Notes under the pieces: model-generated | The model's database searches: none | What the model was told of the DNA's origin: nothing | The model's input: the letters and a program-made list of their open reading frames with translations, nothing else | Position numbers and translations under genes: made by a program | Part shown: positions 1 to 6,544 of the stretch, one piece after another | How positions within the stretch are numbered: position 1 is the first letter of the stretch | Layout of the letters: every line of letters starts with the position of its first letter | Source of the DNA: Bacilli bacterium | GTDB taxonomy: Bacteria > Bacillota_I > Bacilli_A > RFN20 > CAG-826 | Direction of reading: 5' to 3' | NCBI GenBank assembly: GCA_024695105.1 | Contig: JAILIV010000085.1 | Location: 1-39,809, forward strand | Length of the DNA stretch: 39,809 nucleotides

Positions 1-75
1 TAAACCCCGCGCCGCGTATTCGCAGGAGGCATAGAAACTCTTCAAGTCGATGACGGCGCAAACTTCCCTTCCCAT
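1..75 (-). CDS. Y-family DNA polymerase (DinB/UmuC-like), N-terminal fragment, runs off window
   Basis: Only the first 25 codons lie in the window, on the minus strand; the rest is left of base 1. The reading starts MGREVCAVIDLKSFYASCEY. The VIDLKSFYASCE part matches the conserved N-terminal catalytic motif of Y-family translesion polymerases (usually D-x-x-x-F-Y-A-S-V/C-E), where the Asp binds metal and the Phe-Tyr pair forms the steric gate region. An in-frame TGA lies nine codons upstream, so the ATG at 75 is the only plausible ATG start. No strong ribosome binding site is visible. The gene is divergent from the T-box/met operon. It is too short for the ORF track. The identification rests on one short motif. 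Confidence 0.7.
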   Translation of the reverse strand, partial: MGREVCAVIDLKSFYASCEYAARGL

Positions 76-230
76 ACTTTCATCGCAGGAGAAAACTCAT
101 TCAAAAAAGTCTTGCCAAAACGACCTCTCAAAACATGGTCGGAAGGCAAAAACCTTTTTCTTTCGATGGCCAAAAAAGAACCCCGATTTTCTTATACGCT
201 ATTCAAAGGGAACCCCTTGATTTTCTATGG

Positions 231-258
231 TTGACTTTCCCGTGTGGCTCGTTATGAT
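231..258 (+). promoter_or_regulatory. Promoter of the T-box/metNIQ transcript
   Basis: A TTGACT -35 box and a TATGAT -10 box are separated by 16 nt, close to the vegetative sigma consensus. The predicted start near 265 lies just upstream of the structured T-box leader. Confidence 0.7.
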
Positions 259-264
259 TTGGCC

Positions 265-540
265 ATCGGCAACGAAAGGGAAGAGTACGTTTGACCCTGG
301 CCTAAGAGAGAGTCCCCCATCGGCTGGAAGGGGATAGGCAAAGACAGACAGAACATGGCCCTGGAGCCGTCTAGGCGATAGGTAGTCTAGGCCGGGAGCG
401 CCCGTCAAAGCGCGAGGGTATATCCATCATTGGCGTACTCAGTAAGGTCCATCGCGGTGACGCGTGGATGAATCAAGGTGGTAACACGGGCTATTGCGTC
501 TCGTCCTTGAATGAACAGGATGGGACGTTTTATTTACCCT
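265..540 (+). promoter_or_regulatory. T-box leader, probably methionine-tRNA responsive, before metNIQ
   Basis: The T-box core AAGGTGGTAACACGG lies at 475-489 and is a close match to the AGGGTGGNACCGCG family consensus. It contains the TGGT bulge that would pair with the ACCA end of an uncharged tRNA. A stem TCCA-CGCG/CGCG-TGGA precedes it (stem III position). A 10-bp terminator hairpin, CGTCTCGTCC/GGATGGGACG (497-527), is followed by TTTTATTT. Uncharged tRNA should stabilise the antiterminator and switch on metNIQ. A GAACATGG segment near 351-358 would place an ATG (Met) specifier at 355-357. That fits the downstream genes, but I could not fold stem I with certainty, so the specifier is tentative. 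Confidence 0.87.
497..535 (+). terminator. T-box regulatory terminator
   Basis: A perfect 10-bp stem (497-506 with 518-527, two G-T pairs) is followed by TTTTATTT. Its 5' arm follows directly on the T-box core and is the competing structure for the antiterminator. Confidence 0.85.
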
Positions 541-558
541 CCTGTGGAAAGGAGGGCT

Positions 559-1554
559 ATGCCCGAAATCGAAATTCGGAACTTATGTAAGTCCTTTGGC
601 GACAAAACCATTTTGGACCATGTTTCGCTCGAAATCGAAAAAGGGGACGTCTATGGTGTCCTTGGTCTTTCTGGCGCGGGCAAATCCACGTTGGTGCGTT
701 GCATCAACGGCTTGGAGATTCCCGATGGCGGGGAGATTTATTACCGCGGTGAATTGCTCTGCTCGCCCTCAAAACGGATCGAGAAGCAGAAACGATCTAA
801 GATCGCGATGATCTTCCAGCAGTTCAACTTGTTAGAGCAACGCAGTGTTCTTGGTAACGTCTTGCTCGGCTTGGAAATCGTAAAATTCGGCGATCGAATG
901 CGCCGCAGGGAAAAGGCGATGGAATGTCTTAGGCGCGTGGGATTGGAAGATAAGGCCGACGCGTATCCGGCGAACCTCTCCGGCGGTCAAAAGCAACGCG
1001 TCGCCATCGCTAGGGCCCTCGCCCTCGATCCGGAGGTGATCCTCAGCGATGAAGCCACCAGCGCACTCGACCCCGAAACGACCCAGTCCATTCTTTCTTT
1101 ATTAAAAGAACTGAATAAGGAACTCGGCATCACCATCGTCATGATTTCGCACCAACTCGGCGTCATCGAATCCATCTGCAACAAAGTCGCGATCCTCGAT
1201 AACGCAAAGCTCGTTGAGCAAGGTGAACTCTCCGACGTATTCCTCAACCCGAAGACGGAAATCGCCCGTTCGCTCATCTACGCCGACCATGTCCATACGG
1301 CATTAAACGAGCATCACTTCATCCGTTTGCTCTTCGACGGGAACTCCGATGAGCCAATCATCGCCAACATCGTGCAGCAATGCTCGTTGCTCGTCTCCAT
1401 CGTTTACGCGTCGACCAAGGTCATCGACGGCAAAGTCTATGGCCAAACCGTCATCAAGCGCCCAAAGGAAGAGGCGGACCGCGAGAAACTCAAAAAATAT
1501 TTGCAGCTTCGTCACGTAAAGTTCGAGGAGGTGAAGTCCCTTGGGATGGAATGA
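559..1554 (+). CDS. metN: Methionine ABC transporter ATP-binding protein MetN
   Basis: This is the ATPase that powers D/L-methionine uptake together with MetI and MetQ at the cytoplasmic face of the membrane. Visible motifs are Walker A GLSGAGKST (residues about 36-44), the signature LSGGQKQR (about 140) and Walker B VILSDEATSALD (about 160). The C-terminal ~90 residues form the NIL/ACT-like regulatory domain typical of MetN. The 331-aa length is normal for the family. The ORF track starts at a GTG at 511, but that lies inside the T-box terminator. The ATG at 559 follows AAAGGAGG at ideal distance and begins MPEIEIRNL, so I use it. It overlaps metI by 14 nt. Regulation is expected through the T-box. 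Methionine specificity comes from the NIL domain, MetQ and the leader type. Confidence 0.95.
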   Translation: MPEIEIRNLCKSFGDKTILDHVSLEIEKGDVYGVLGLSGAGKSTLVRCINGLEIPDGGEIYYRGELLCSPSKRIEKQKRSKIAMIFQQFNLLEQRSVLGNVLLGLEIVKFGDRMRRREKAMECLRRVGLEDKADAYPANLSGGQKQRVAIARALALDPEVILSDEATSALDPETTQSILSLLKELNKELGITIVMISHQLGVIESICNKVAILDNAKLVEQGELSDVFLNPKTEIARSLIYADHVHTALNEHHFIRLLFDGNSDEPIIANIVQQCSLLVSIVYASTKVIDGKVYGQTVIKRPKEEADREKLKKYLQLRHVKFEEVKSLGME

Positions 1555-2212
1555 ATTCTTCTTGGCTCTAGGCGAGACCGTCGGCATGACGGTGATCGCC
1601 ACGATCCTCGCCTATTTGGTAGGCATGCCACTAGGCATATTGCTTTATATGACGGGCAAAAAGGGGCTAAAGCCCAACCGTGCGCTCAATTTCGTGATCG
1701 GTATCCTCGTCAACACGCTGCGCTCGGTGCCTTGCCTTATCCTCATCATCATCCTCATCCCGCTCACCCGCGGCGTATTCGGTAGGGCGACGGGGGCATG
1801 GTATACGATGATCATCCCCTTGTTCTTCGCCTCATTCGCCTATGTCGCTCGCGTCATTGAGACCTCGCTTAACGAGGTGGATCAAGGCGTCGTGGAAACC
1901 GCGCGAAGCATGGGTGCATCCACCTTCCAAATCGTGTGGAAGGTGCTCTTAAGAGAAGCGCGCCCCTCCCTGGTGCTCGGCCTATCCCTCTCCACCATCT
2001 CCATCCTCGGCTATACCGCCTTCGCCTTCGACTTCGGGGCGGGCGGATTGATCGCCAGGGCCTATAGCATCTACAACAACCATCCGATGAATTACCTAAG
2101 CCGACCGGACATCTGGGTGATTCTCATCCTCATTGTCATCGTCGTGCAGGTCATTCAGGAACTCGGACTCTACTGGTCCAAACAAATCGACAAAAGGAGA
2201 ATCGCAAAATGA
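1541..2212 (+). CDS. metI: Methionine ABC transporter permease MetI
   Basis: Integral membrane subunit of the methionine importer, 223 aa, with about five hydrophobic segments and the EAA loop typical of ABC permeases (around ETARSMGASTFQIVWKVLL, which contacts MetN). Length and sequence match the MetI family. The start codon is TTG at 1541, preceded by GGAGGTGA at 1527-1534. The nearby ATG at 1546 is in another frame and closes after two codons. The gene overlaps the metN end by 14 nt, which suggests translational coupling. metQ follows with a 4-nt ATGA overlap. Confidence 0.94.
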   Translation: MGWNEFFLALGETVGMTVIATILAYLVGMPLGILLYMTGKKGLKPNRALNFVIGILVNTLRSVPCLILIIILIPLTRGVFGRATGAWYTMIIPLFFASFAYVARVIETSLNEVDQGVVETARSMGASTFQIVWKVLLREARPSLVLGLSLSTISILGYTAFAFDFGAGGLIARAYSIYNNHPMNYLSRPDIWVILILIVIVVQVIQELGLYWSKQIDKRRIAK

Positions 2213-3069
2213 AAAAACATACCTTATTCCTCTTCGCCGCCTTAGCCCCGTTGACTCTGGTCTCCTGCGGCGAAAACGGCAACACCATCACCTTCGCCGC
2301 GAGCGAATTGCCTCATGCGAAGATCTTAAACGAGGCCCTCGCCCCGGTGCTCAAAGAGAAAGGCTTCGACATCAAAGTCACGGTCTTGGATTGGACGCAG
2401 CAAAACGCCGCCGTGGCGCGCGGCGAATACGATGCGAACTATTTCCAGCACGAGCCTTACCTCAATTCCTATAACGCGGATGCGGGGGAAGACGGCGCTT
2501 TGAAATTGGTCGTGAAAGCCCACTTCGAAAAGCTTTGTCTCTACGCTTCCAACCCCCAAGACAAAACGTTGGACAATGGGGATTCCATCGAGATCGTGAA
2601 CGATATTTCGAACATCGAACGCGCTTTGCTTTTGTTGAAAGATAATGGGGTTTTGTCGGACATTTCGAAGAATTGCTATGACAAAGATGGCAATTTTGCG
2701 GAGTTTGACGTCAACCGTCCCAACGATTTCGTCACCTTCGCGGACGACTATTCCCGCTGCACGATCACCTGCATTAAGGAGAGCGCACTAGCTGCGTCCT
2801 TAGGCGATTACGATTTCGGCGTCTTGCCCGGCAACACGGCACTAAAAGGCCTAGGGGATGACTATGCCTCCCGCATCGTCTTCGGCGAAACCGTGACCGA
2901 GGAAGTCTTGTCGTTAAGGGCCAACGGCGTGGCCGTGAGACCCGCGGACGCGACGAACGAGAAAACCAAAGCCATCGTCGACGCCTTCGCCGATGCGCGC
3001 GTCTCCTCCTACATCCAAAAGACCTTCGGCGAGTCTGTCGTTTACCATTACGAAAACCTGTTGAAGTAA
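2209..3069 (+). CDS. metQ: Methionine-binding lipoprotein MetQ (NlpA family)
   Basis: Extracytoplasmic substrate-binding lipoprotein, 286 aa. The N-terminus MKKHTLFLFAALAPLTLVSC is a lipoprotein signal with an LVSC lipobox; the mature protein would be lipid-anchored at the Cys. The body matches NlpA/MetQ proteins, including HAKILNEALAPVLKEKG and DANYFQHEPYLNSYN, the latter a family signature near the ligand site. It is the last gene of the T-box operon and overlaps metI by four bases. The family also contains binding proteins for other amino acids, but the MetN NIL domain and the T-box point to methionine. Confidence 0.94.
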   Translation: MKKHTLFLFAALAPLTLVSCGENGNTITFAASELPHAKILNEALAPVLKEKGFDIKVTVLDWTQQNAAVARGEYDANYFQHEPYLNSYNADAGEDGALKLVVKAHFEKLCLYASNPQDKTLDNGDSIEIVNDISNIERALLLLKDNGVLSDISKNCYDKDGNFAEFDVNRPNDFVTFADDYSRCTITCIKESALAASLGDYDFGVLPGNTALKGLGDDYASRIVFGETVTEEVLSLRANGVAVRPADATNEKTKAIVDAFADARVSSYIQKTFGESVVYHYENLLK

Positions 3070-3158
3070 ACCCACTCCGAATATTTGTCGCGCGTTTCCC
3101 CAATTCGCCTTTTCAAAGGTTAAATGGGGGCGCGCGTTGAGTATAATAATCGAGCCGT

Positions 3159-3234
3159 GGGGCATTAGCTCAGCTGGGAGAGCGCTTCGTTCGCATCGAA
3201 GAGGTCAGCGGTTCGAGCCCGCCATGCTCCACCA
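3159..3234 (+). tRNA. tRNA-Ala, anticodon CGC
   Basis: A full 76-nt cloverleaf with encoded CCA. The acceptor GGGGCAT pairs with ATGCTCC and contains the G3-U70 wobble pair that identifies alanine tRNA. The D-arm contains TAGCTCAGCTGGGAGAGC. The anticodon stem-loop CTTCG-TTCGCAT-CGAAG gives anticodon CGC (codon GCG). The T-arm is GGTTCGAGCC. A TATAAT sits at 3142-3147 just upstream, and TTTTTT follows the CCA as a terminator-like run. Confidence 0.96.
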
Positions 3235-3261
3235 TTTTTTATCGATTGTCGTCGGCCAAAG

Positions 3262-3299
3262 CCGATCATCCGGAATCGCACGAACCCGATCATCCGGAA
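3262..3299 (+). repeat. Two copies of CCGATCATCCGGAA, 24-nt period
   Basis: The 14-mer occurs at 3262-3275 and 3286-3299. It lies in the gene-poor stretch after the tRNA. No function is evident. Confidence 0.6.
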
Positions 3300-3370
3300 C
3301 CGAGCCGCCCGGCGGCCGACCATATAGACGGATCTGGCTATCGACCAGGTCCTTTTCTTTCGCCACAAAC

Positions 3371-3395
3371 GAAAAAGAGCCGCGACCCGCGCGAC
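3371..3395 (-). terminator. Candidate terminator for the 42-aa minus-strand ORF
   Basis: On the minus strand a short stem GTCGCG/CGCGGC with loop CGGGT is followed by TCTTTTTC. It starts 6 nt after the stop of the small ORF. The stem is only 6 bp, so support is moderate. Confidence 0.45.
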
Positions 3396-3401
3396 CCTTG
3401 G

Positions 3402-3530
3402 CTAGCCCAGTATGTTAAGCACGAAGATCTCGGCCTCTGGGTATCGGGCGACGACCGCGTCGAGCTCGTCTTCGCGGACCATCATGTAGGTTACCCGACC
3501 GGCTTCGTGGATCGATATTTTGATGACCAT
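3402..3530 (-). CDS. Hypothetical small protein, 42 aa
   Basis: A minus-strand ORF too short for the supplied track. It has a good ribosome binding site (GGAGGAACG before ATG) and a candidate terminator just past its stop. The peptide begins MVIKISIHEAGRVTYMMVRE and ends EIFVLNILG. It is mixed charged and hydrophobic, with no transmembrane segment or signal peptide, and could form one beta-alpha-beta unit. I do not recognise a family. It overlaps only the first bases of the plus-strand ATPase remnant. It could be a genuine small protein or the start of a decayed gene. Confidence 0.45.
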   Translation of the reverse strand: MVIKISIHEAGRVTYMMVREDELDAVVARYPEAEIFVLNILG

Positions 3531-3670
3531 CGTTCCTCCAAAAATCTGCAAAAAAGCCGCATGTTCGCGTGGGCGGTTTAGGCATCTCCATCGTTAAGAA
3601 GATCATGACGGATTGCGCCTACGACCATATCAATGGCAAGAACATTCTTGTCTTGAAGAAGACTTTCTAA
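3527..3670 (+). pseudogene. C-terminal remnant of a GHKL ATPase / RsbW-SpoIIAB-like anti-sigma kinase
   Basis: One frame reads PHVRVGGLGISIVKKIMTDC, followed by NGKNILVLKKTF and a stop. That is the G2-box and end of small serine-kinase ATPases of the RsbW/SpoIIAB type (usually GGLGLFLVKKxMD...NxLxLKK). The N-terminal ATP-binding half (N and G1 boxes) is absent: a TGA stop lies just upstream at 3524-3526 and the upstream DNA does not continue the fold. No start codon with a ribosome site is seen. I read this as a truncated pseudogene. The family call is based on about 45 residues. Confidence 0.55.
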
Positions 3671-3735
3671 CCCGGAAAGCCGTATGCGTTGGGCGCCCCT
3701 AAAAGGAATCTTTGCCGGAAGAAGCATTACGGCGC

Positions 3736-3786
3736 TTAAGGGCAGGGCAACATTAAGGGCAGGGCAACATTAAGGGCAGGGCAACA
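3736..3786 (+). repeat. Three perfect tandem copies of a 17-bp unit
   Basis: The unit TTAAGGGCAGGGCAACA repeats at 3736, 3753 and 3770 without mismatch. It lies 35 bp before the deacetylase-like start codon, just upstream of its proposed promoter. Copy number of such repeats often varies by slippage. It may be a binding site array or a neutral microsatellite. Confidence 0.85.
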
Positions 3787-3821
3787 TAGAAAAAAAGAAG
3801 GCACCTGCTACCATTATCCTT

Positions 3822-4460
3822 ATGAAGTTCTTTGTGTTCGCCATCGACGATGGAACCGTCTTTGATAAGAACGTCATCGCCATCTTCAACAAATATGGAA
3901 TCAAGGCGACGTTTAACCTCAACAGCGGTCTCCAGGATTTCGTGTGGTTTAAGGATTGGCTGGAGGTTCGCCGGCTAAGGTTAGAAGAGAATAAAGATAT
4001 TTACGATGGCCACGAGGTGGCCTCTCATTCTTTGACTCACCCATTTTTGACTTCGTTGTCCGATGAAGGCATCTATCGCGAAGTCAAAGAAGACATCGAT
4101 AACCTACGGAACATATTTCAACGTGACATCACGTCCTTCTCCTTCCCTTTCGATGGCTTTGACGAACGGTCCATCGGCATCATCAAGAACCTCGGGATCA
4201 CGCATATCATTCTCCCTGCGATCGATGACTCCTTCCGCCGTCCCGCGGACACGTATCACATCAAAGTGACTTCGTGGGACATCGATGACGCATTAGTAAA
4301 GGCGAAGAGATTTATTGAGGATGACCAAGCGGAGATGTTCGTCTACCTTTCTCATTCTTATGACTATGAATACGCTGGCAACTACGACAAATTGGAAAAG
4401 CTTTGTCAAATCGTAAGCGGAAACCAGGACATTAAGATCATTAACGTTAAGGACATTTAG
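3822..4460 (+). CDS. Polysaccharide deacetylase-like (NodB-homology) protein
   Basis: A 212-aa protein resembling the NodB/carbohydrate esterase 4 fold. It shows FAIDDGT near the N-terminus (the TFDDG motif position) and HEVASHSLTHPFL (residues about 66-78), matching the H-S/T-x-x-H zinc motif. A late LSHSYD segment could supply the C-terminal catalytic His. There is no signal peptide or membrane anchor, so it may act in the cytoplasm or on a soluble substrate; the substrate is unknown. The start is the ATG at 3822. No Shine-Dalgarno is present, but an extended -10 (TGCTACCAT) ends 7 nt before the ATG, which suggests a leaderless mRNA. The gene converges on the repeat-protein gene. Confidence 0.75.
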   Translation: MKFFVFAIDDGTVFDKNVIAIFNKYGIKATFNLNSGLQDFVWFKDWLEVRRLRLEENKDIYDGHEVASHSLTHPFLTSLSDEGIYREVKEDIDNLRNIFQRDITSFSFPFDGFDERSIGIIKNLGITHIILPAIDDSFRRPADTYHIKVTSWDIDDALVKAKRFIEDDQAEMFVYLSHSYDYEYAGNYDKLEKLCQIVSGNQDIKIINVKDI

Positions 4461-4490
4461 CAGGCAATGGGCCCGCGATGCCTTCAAGCG

Positions 4491-4520
4491 AAAAAAAGCA
4501 CAGGCGTGCATGCGCTTTTT
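4491..4520. terminator. Bidirectional terminator between convergent genes
   Basis: A GCACA/TGCGC stem is flanked by A7 on the left and T5 on the right, so it can act on both the plus-strand deacetylase gene and the minus-strand repeat-protein gene. Confidence 0.65.
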
Positions 4521-4536
4521 GCAATGGCTTTTTGGA

Positions 4537-4878
4537 TTAACCAAACGTGATGGCGAGGAAAGCCATTAGTTCATCATTAGAGAGGAAACCGTTGATCTCG
4601 TAGAGGTATGGGCCGCAGTATTGGCGGATCTTATTTCCCTCCACCTCCGCGATGTAGTTGCCGCAATACCGACGCAGCCTTCGTCCATCGAATTCCAGAA
4701 GATACGGTCCGCAGTATTGCCGGATCTTATCTCCTTCGATTTGGTAGATTGAAGGCCCGCAGTAACGGCGCACCGTTTTCCCAGAAATCTCATAAAGGTA
4801 GGGTCCACAATAGTCTCGGATTTTGCCTCCGGTGATTTCCAAAATGTTGGGTCCACAGTATCTACGTATCGTTGCCAT
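4537..4878 (-). CDS. Small protein of six 16-residue YCGP repeats, unknown function
   Basis: The 113-aa protein is almost entirely tandem repeats. After MAT come IRRYCGPNILEITGGK, IRDYCGPYLYEISGKT, VRRYCGPSIYQIEGDK, IRQYCGPYLLEFDGRR, LRRYCGNYIAEVEGNK and IRQYCGPYLYEING. The first five are exactly 16 residues with no register slip; a 16-residue tail FLSNDELMAFLAITFG follows the last. Consensus: (I/V/L)RxYCGPYLYEIxGxK. Alternating hydrophobic residues and regular Gly suggest short beta-hairpins stacked in a solenoid or closed ring (inference). One Cys per repeat makes a column of six, which could bind metal or form disulfides. No signal peptide is seen. A TGGTACAAT extended -10 ends 6 nt before the ATG, so the mRNA appears leaderless. 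Confidence 0.8.
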   Translation of the reverse strand: MATIRRYCGPNILEITGGKIRDYCGPYLYEISGKTVRRYCGPSIYQIEGDKIRQYCGPYLLEFDGRRLRRYCGNYIAEVEGNKIRQYCGPYLYEINGFLSNDELMAFLAITFG

Positions 4879-4959
4879 ACGTGAATTGTACCACGAGGCG
4901 AGAATTCGCCCTTCGTTTTTCCACTTCTTGGATTATCATTATGCGGCGAGGTTTACGGT

Positions 4960-6378
4960 ATGCATTATGACGTTGTCCTCGTAGGTGCTGGACCTGCTGG
5001 TTATTTCGCGGCCTACGAACTGAACAAACTGAATCCAAATCTGAAGATTGCCTTAATCGATCGTGGCAACCCCATCGAGAAAAGACGCTGCCCCGTTTTG
5101 GAGCACAAGATCCAGAAGTGCCCCATGAATCCCAAAGGCTATGGCGGTTGCTCGCCCGCGTGCTCCATCACCAACGGCTTTGGTGGAGCAGGAGCCTATT
5201 CCGACGGCAAGTTCAACATCACCACCGAGTTTGGCGGATGGCTTACCGATTACATCAACGACGACGAGCTTTTGGACATCATTCGCTACGTGGATGAAAT
5301 CAATTTGAGCTTTGGGGCGACCGAAACCATTACGGATCCCGATGTTCCGGCGGTAAAACAGATCGAACGCCGCGCCATGGCGGCTGGATTAAAGCTTTTG
5401 CGGAGCAAAGTTCGCCATCTCGGTACCGAGGAGAATCTCAAAATCCTTACCCGCATCGCCGATTATCTGAAACCGCGCATCGACATGTTTTTTGGAATGA
5501 AAGTCCAAGACATCGTCGTGGAGGATGGCGCGGTCAAAGGCGTCGTCCTAGAAGACGGCCAGACTTTTGAAAGCGACTTCGTGTCCCTAAGCGTGGGCAG
5601 GGAAGGCAGCAAATGGCTTTCGGAGATCTTGGAGAAGCGCGGCGTGACCATGACCCAGAACCAAGTGGATTTGGGCGTCCGCGTCGAATGCCCCAACCTG
5701 GTCATGGAGGAAATCAATAACACCCTCTATGAAGGGAAGTTCATCTACCAAACCCAAAACGGGAATACCGTGCGCACGTTTTGCTCCAATCCGGGCGGTC
5801 ATGTCGTCGTGGAAAACTATGAGGGCGTAGTCAACGTGAACGGTCATTCTTATGGAGACCCGAAATTATCTTCCCCCAACACCAACTTCGCTTTGTTGGT
5901 ATCCCACCATTTCTCTGAGCCGTTTAAAGCTCCGAACGAATACGCGAAGAAAGTATCCTCCCTCGCCAATCAGTTGGCGTGCGGTGGCGTGCTTGTCCAA
6001 CGTTTTGGTGACATTAGGTTAGGTCGCCGTTCCACCGAGAAGCGCATCAAGGAGGGCTTCGTCCGTCCGACCCTTGCCGAAGCGGTCCCAGGCGATTTGA
6101 CCTTGTGCCTCCCGCATCGAACCATGGAGTCCATCATCGAGATGATCAACATCCTCGACAAGGTGACTCCGGGCATCGCCACCGAGCACACATTGCTTTA
6201 CGGCGTGGAGGCGAAGTACTATTCCGCCCACCCGGAAATCAGCAATGAACTGGAAGTGGCCTCAATCCATAACCTCTATGTCGGAGGGGACGGCGCGGGT
6301 CTTACCCGAGGCCTCGCCCAAGCGGGTGCTTCCGGCATCATGATTGCCCGAAATATCGCCAAAAAGATTGCAAAATAG
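4960..6378 (+). CDS. NAD(P)/FAD-dependent dehydrogenase (COG2509-type)
   Basis: A 472-aa flavoprotein. The N-terminal Rossmann motif VVLVGAGPAGYFAAYEL (residues about 5-21) binds FAD, and a late YVGGDGAGLTRGLAQAGASG closes the FAD site. A Cys-rich insertion (RRCPVLEHKIQKCPMNPKGYGGCSPACS) is typical of this group of uncharacterised FAD dehydrogenases, followed by an ITNGFGGAGAYSDGK segment. The length is normal for the group. The substrate is not known and I do not assign one. It is monocistronic, with a strong terminator 20 nt past the stop. A TATCAT/CATTAT -10 candidate lies near 4934-4942. The ribosome site is weak (GCGAGG). Confidence 0.82.
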   Translation: MHYDVVLVGAGPAGYFAAYELNKLNPNLKIALIDRGNPIEKRRCPVLEHKIQKCPMNPKGYGGCSPACSITNGFGGAGAYSDGKFNITTEFGGWLTDYINDDELLDIIRYVDEINLSFGATETITDPDVPAVKQIERRAMAAGLKLLRSKVRHLGTEENLKILTRIADYLKPRIDMFFGMKVQDIVVEDGAVKGVVLEDGQTFESDFVSLSVGREGSKWLSEILEKRGVTMTQNQVDLGVRVECPNLVMEEINNTLYEGKFIYQTQNGNTVRTFCSNPGGHVVVENYEGVVNVNGHSYGDPKLSSPNTNFALLVSHHFSEPFKAPNEYAKKVSSLANQLACGGVLVQRFGDIRLGRRSTEKRIKEGFVRPTLAEAVPGDLTLCLPHRTMESIIEMINILDKVTPGIATEHTLLYGVEAKYYSAHPEISNELEVASIHNLYVGGDGAGLTRGLAQAGASGIMIARNIAKKIAK

Positions 6379-6397
6379 GGACAACCAAAACGAAATT

Positions 6398-6419
6398 CGC
6401 CAGGCAACTGGCGTTTTTT
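6398..6419 (+). terminator. Intrinsic terminator after the FAD dehydrogenase
   Basis: A perfect 6-bp stem CGCCAG/CTGGCG with a GCAA tetraloop is followed by TTTTTT. Confidence 0.9.
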
Positions 6420-6544
6420 GTAAGCGGTTTACTTGGCTTGTTACGTCTTGCGAAAACGGCGGGGTTTTATAATATCGTGCGTATATTCCGAGCGCGTTTC
6501 TTTGATTTTTTTCAGCGTTGTCGGAAGCCATGAGGGGGAGAAAT

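Noticed and set aside
199-408. Minus-strand 69-aa ORF
   Set aside because: It lies antisense to the T-box leader, has no ribosome site and resembles no protein; it is a by-product of the structured leader.
511-558. Upstream GTG start for metN
   Set aside because: The extra residues are translated from the T-box terminator; the ATG at 559 has the proper ribosome site and matches the family N-terminus.
3736-3786. Possible CRISPR-like repeat
   Set aside because: The 17-bp units are directly adjacent with no spacers, and no cas gene is present.
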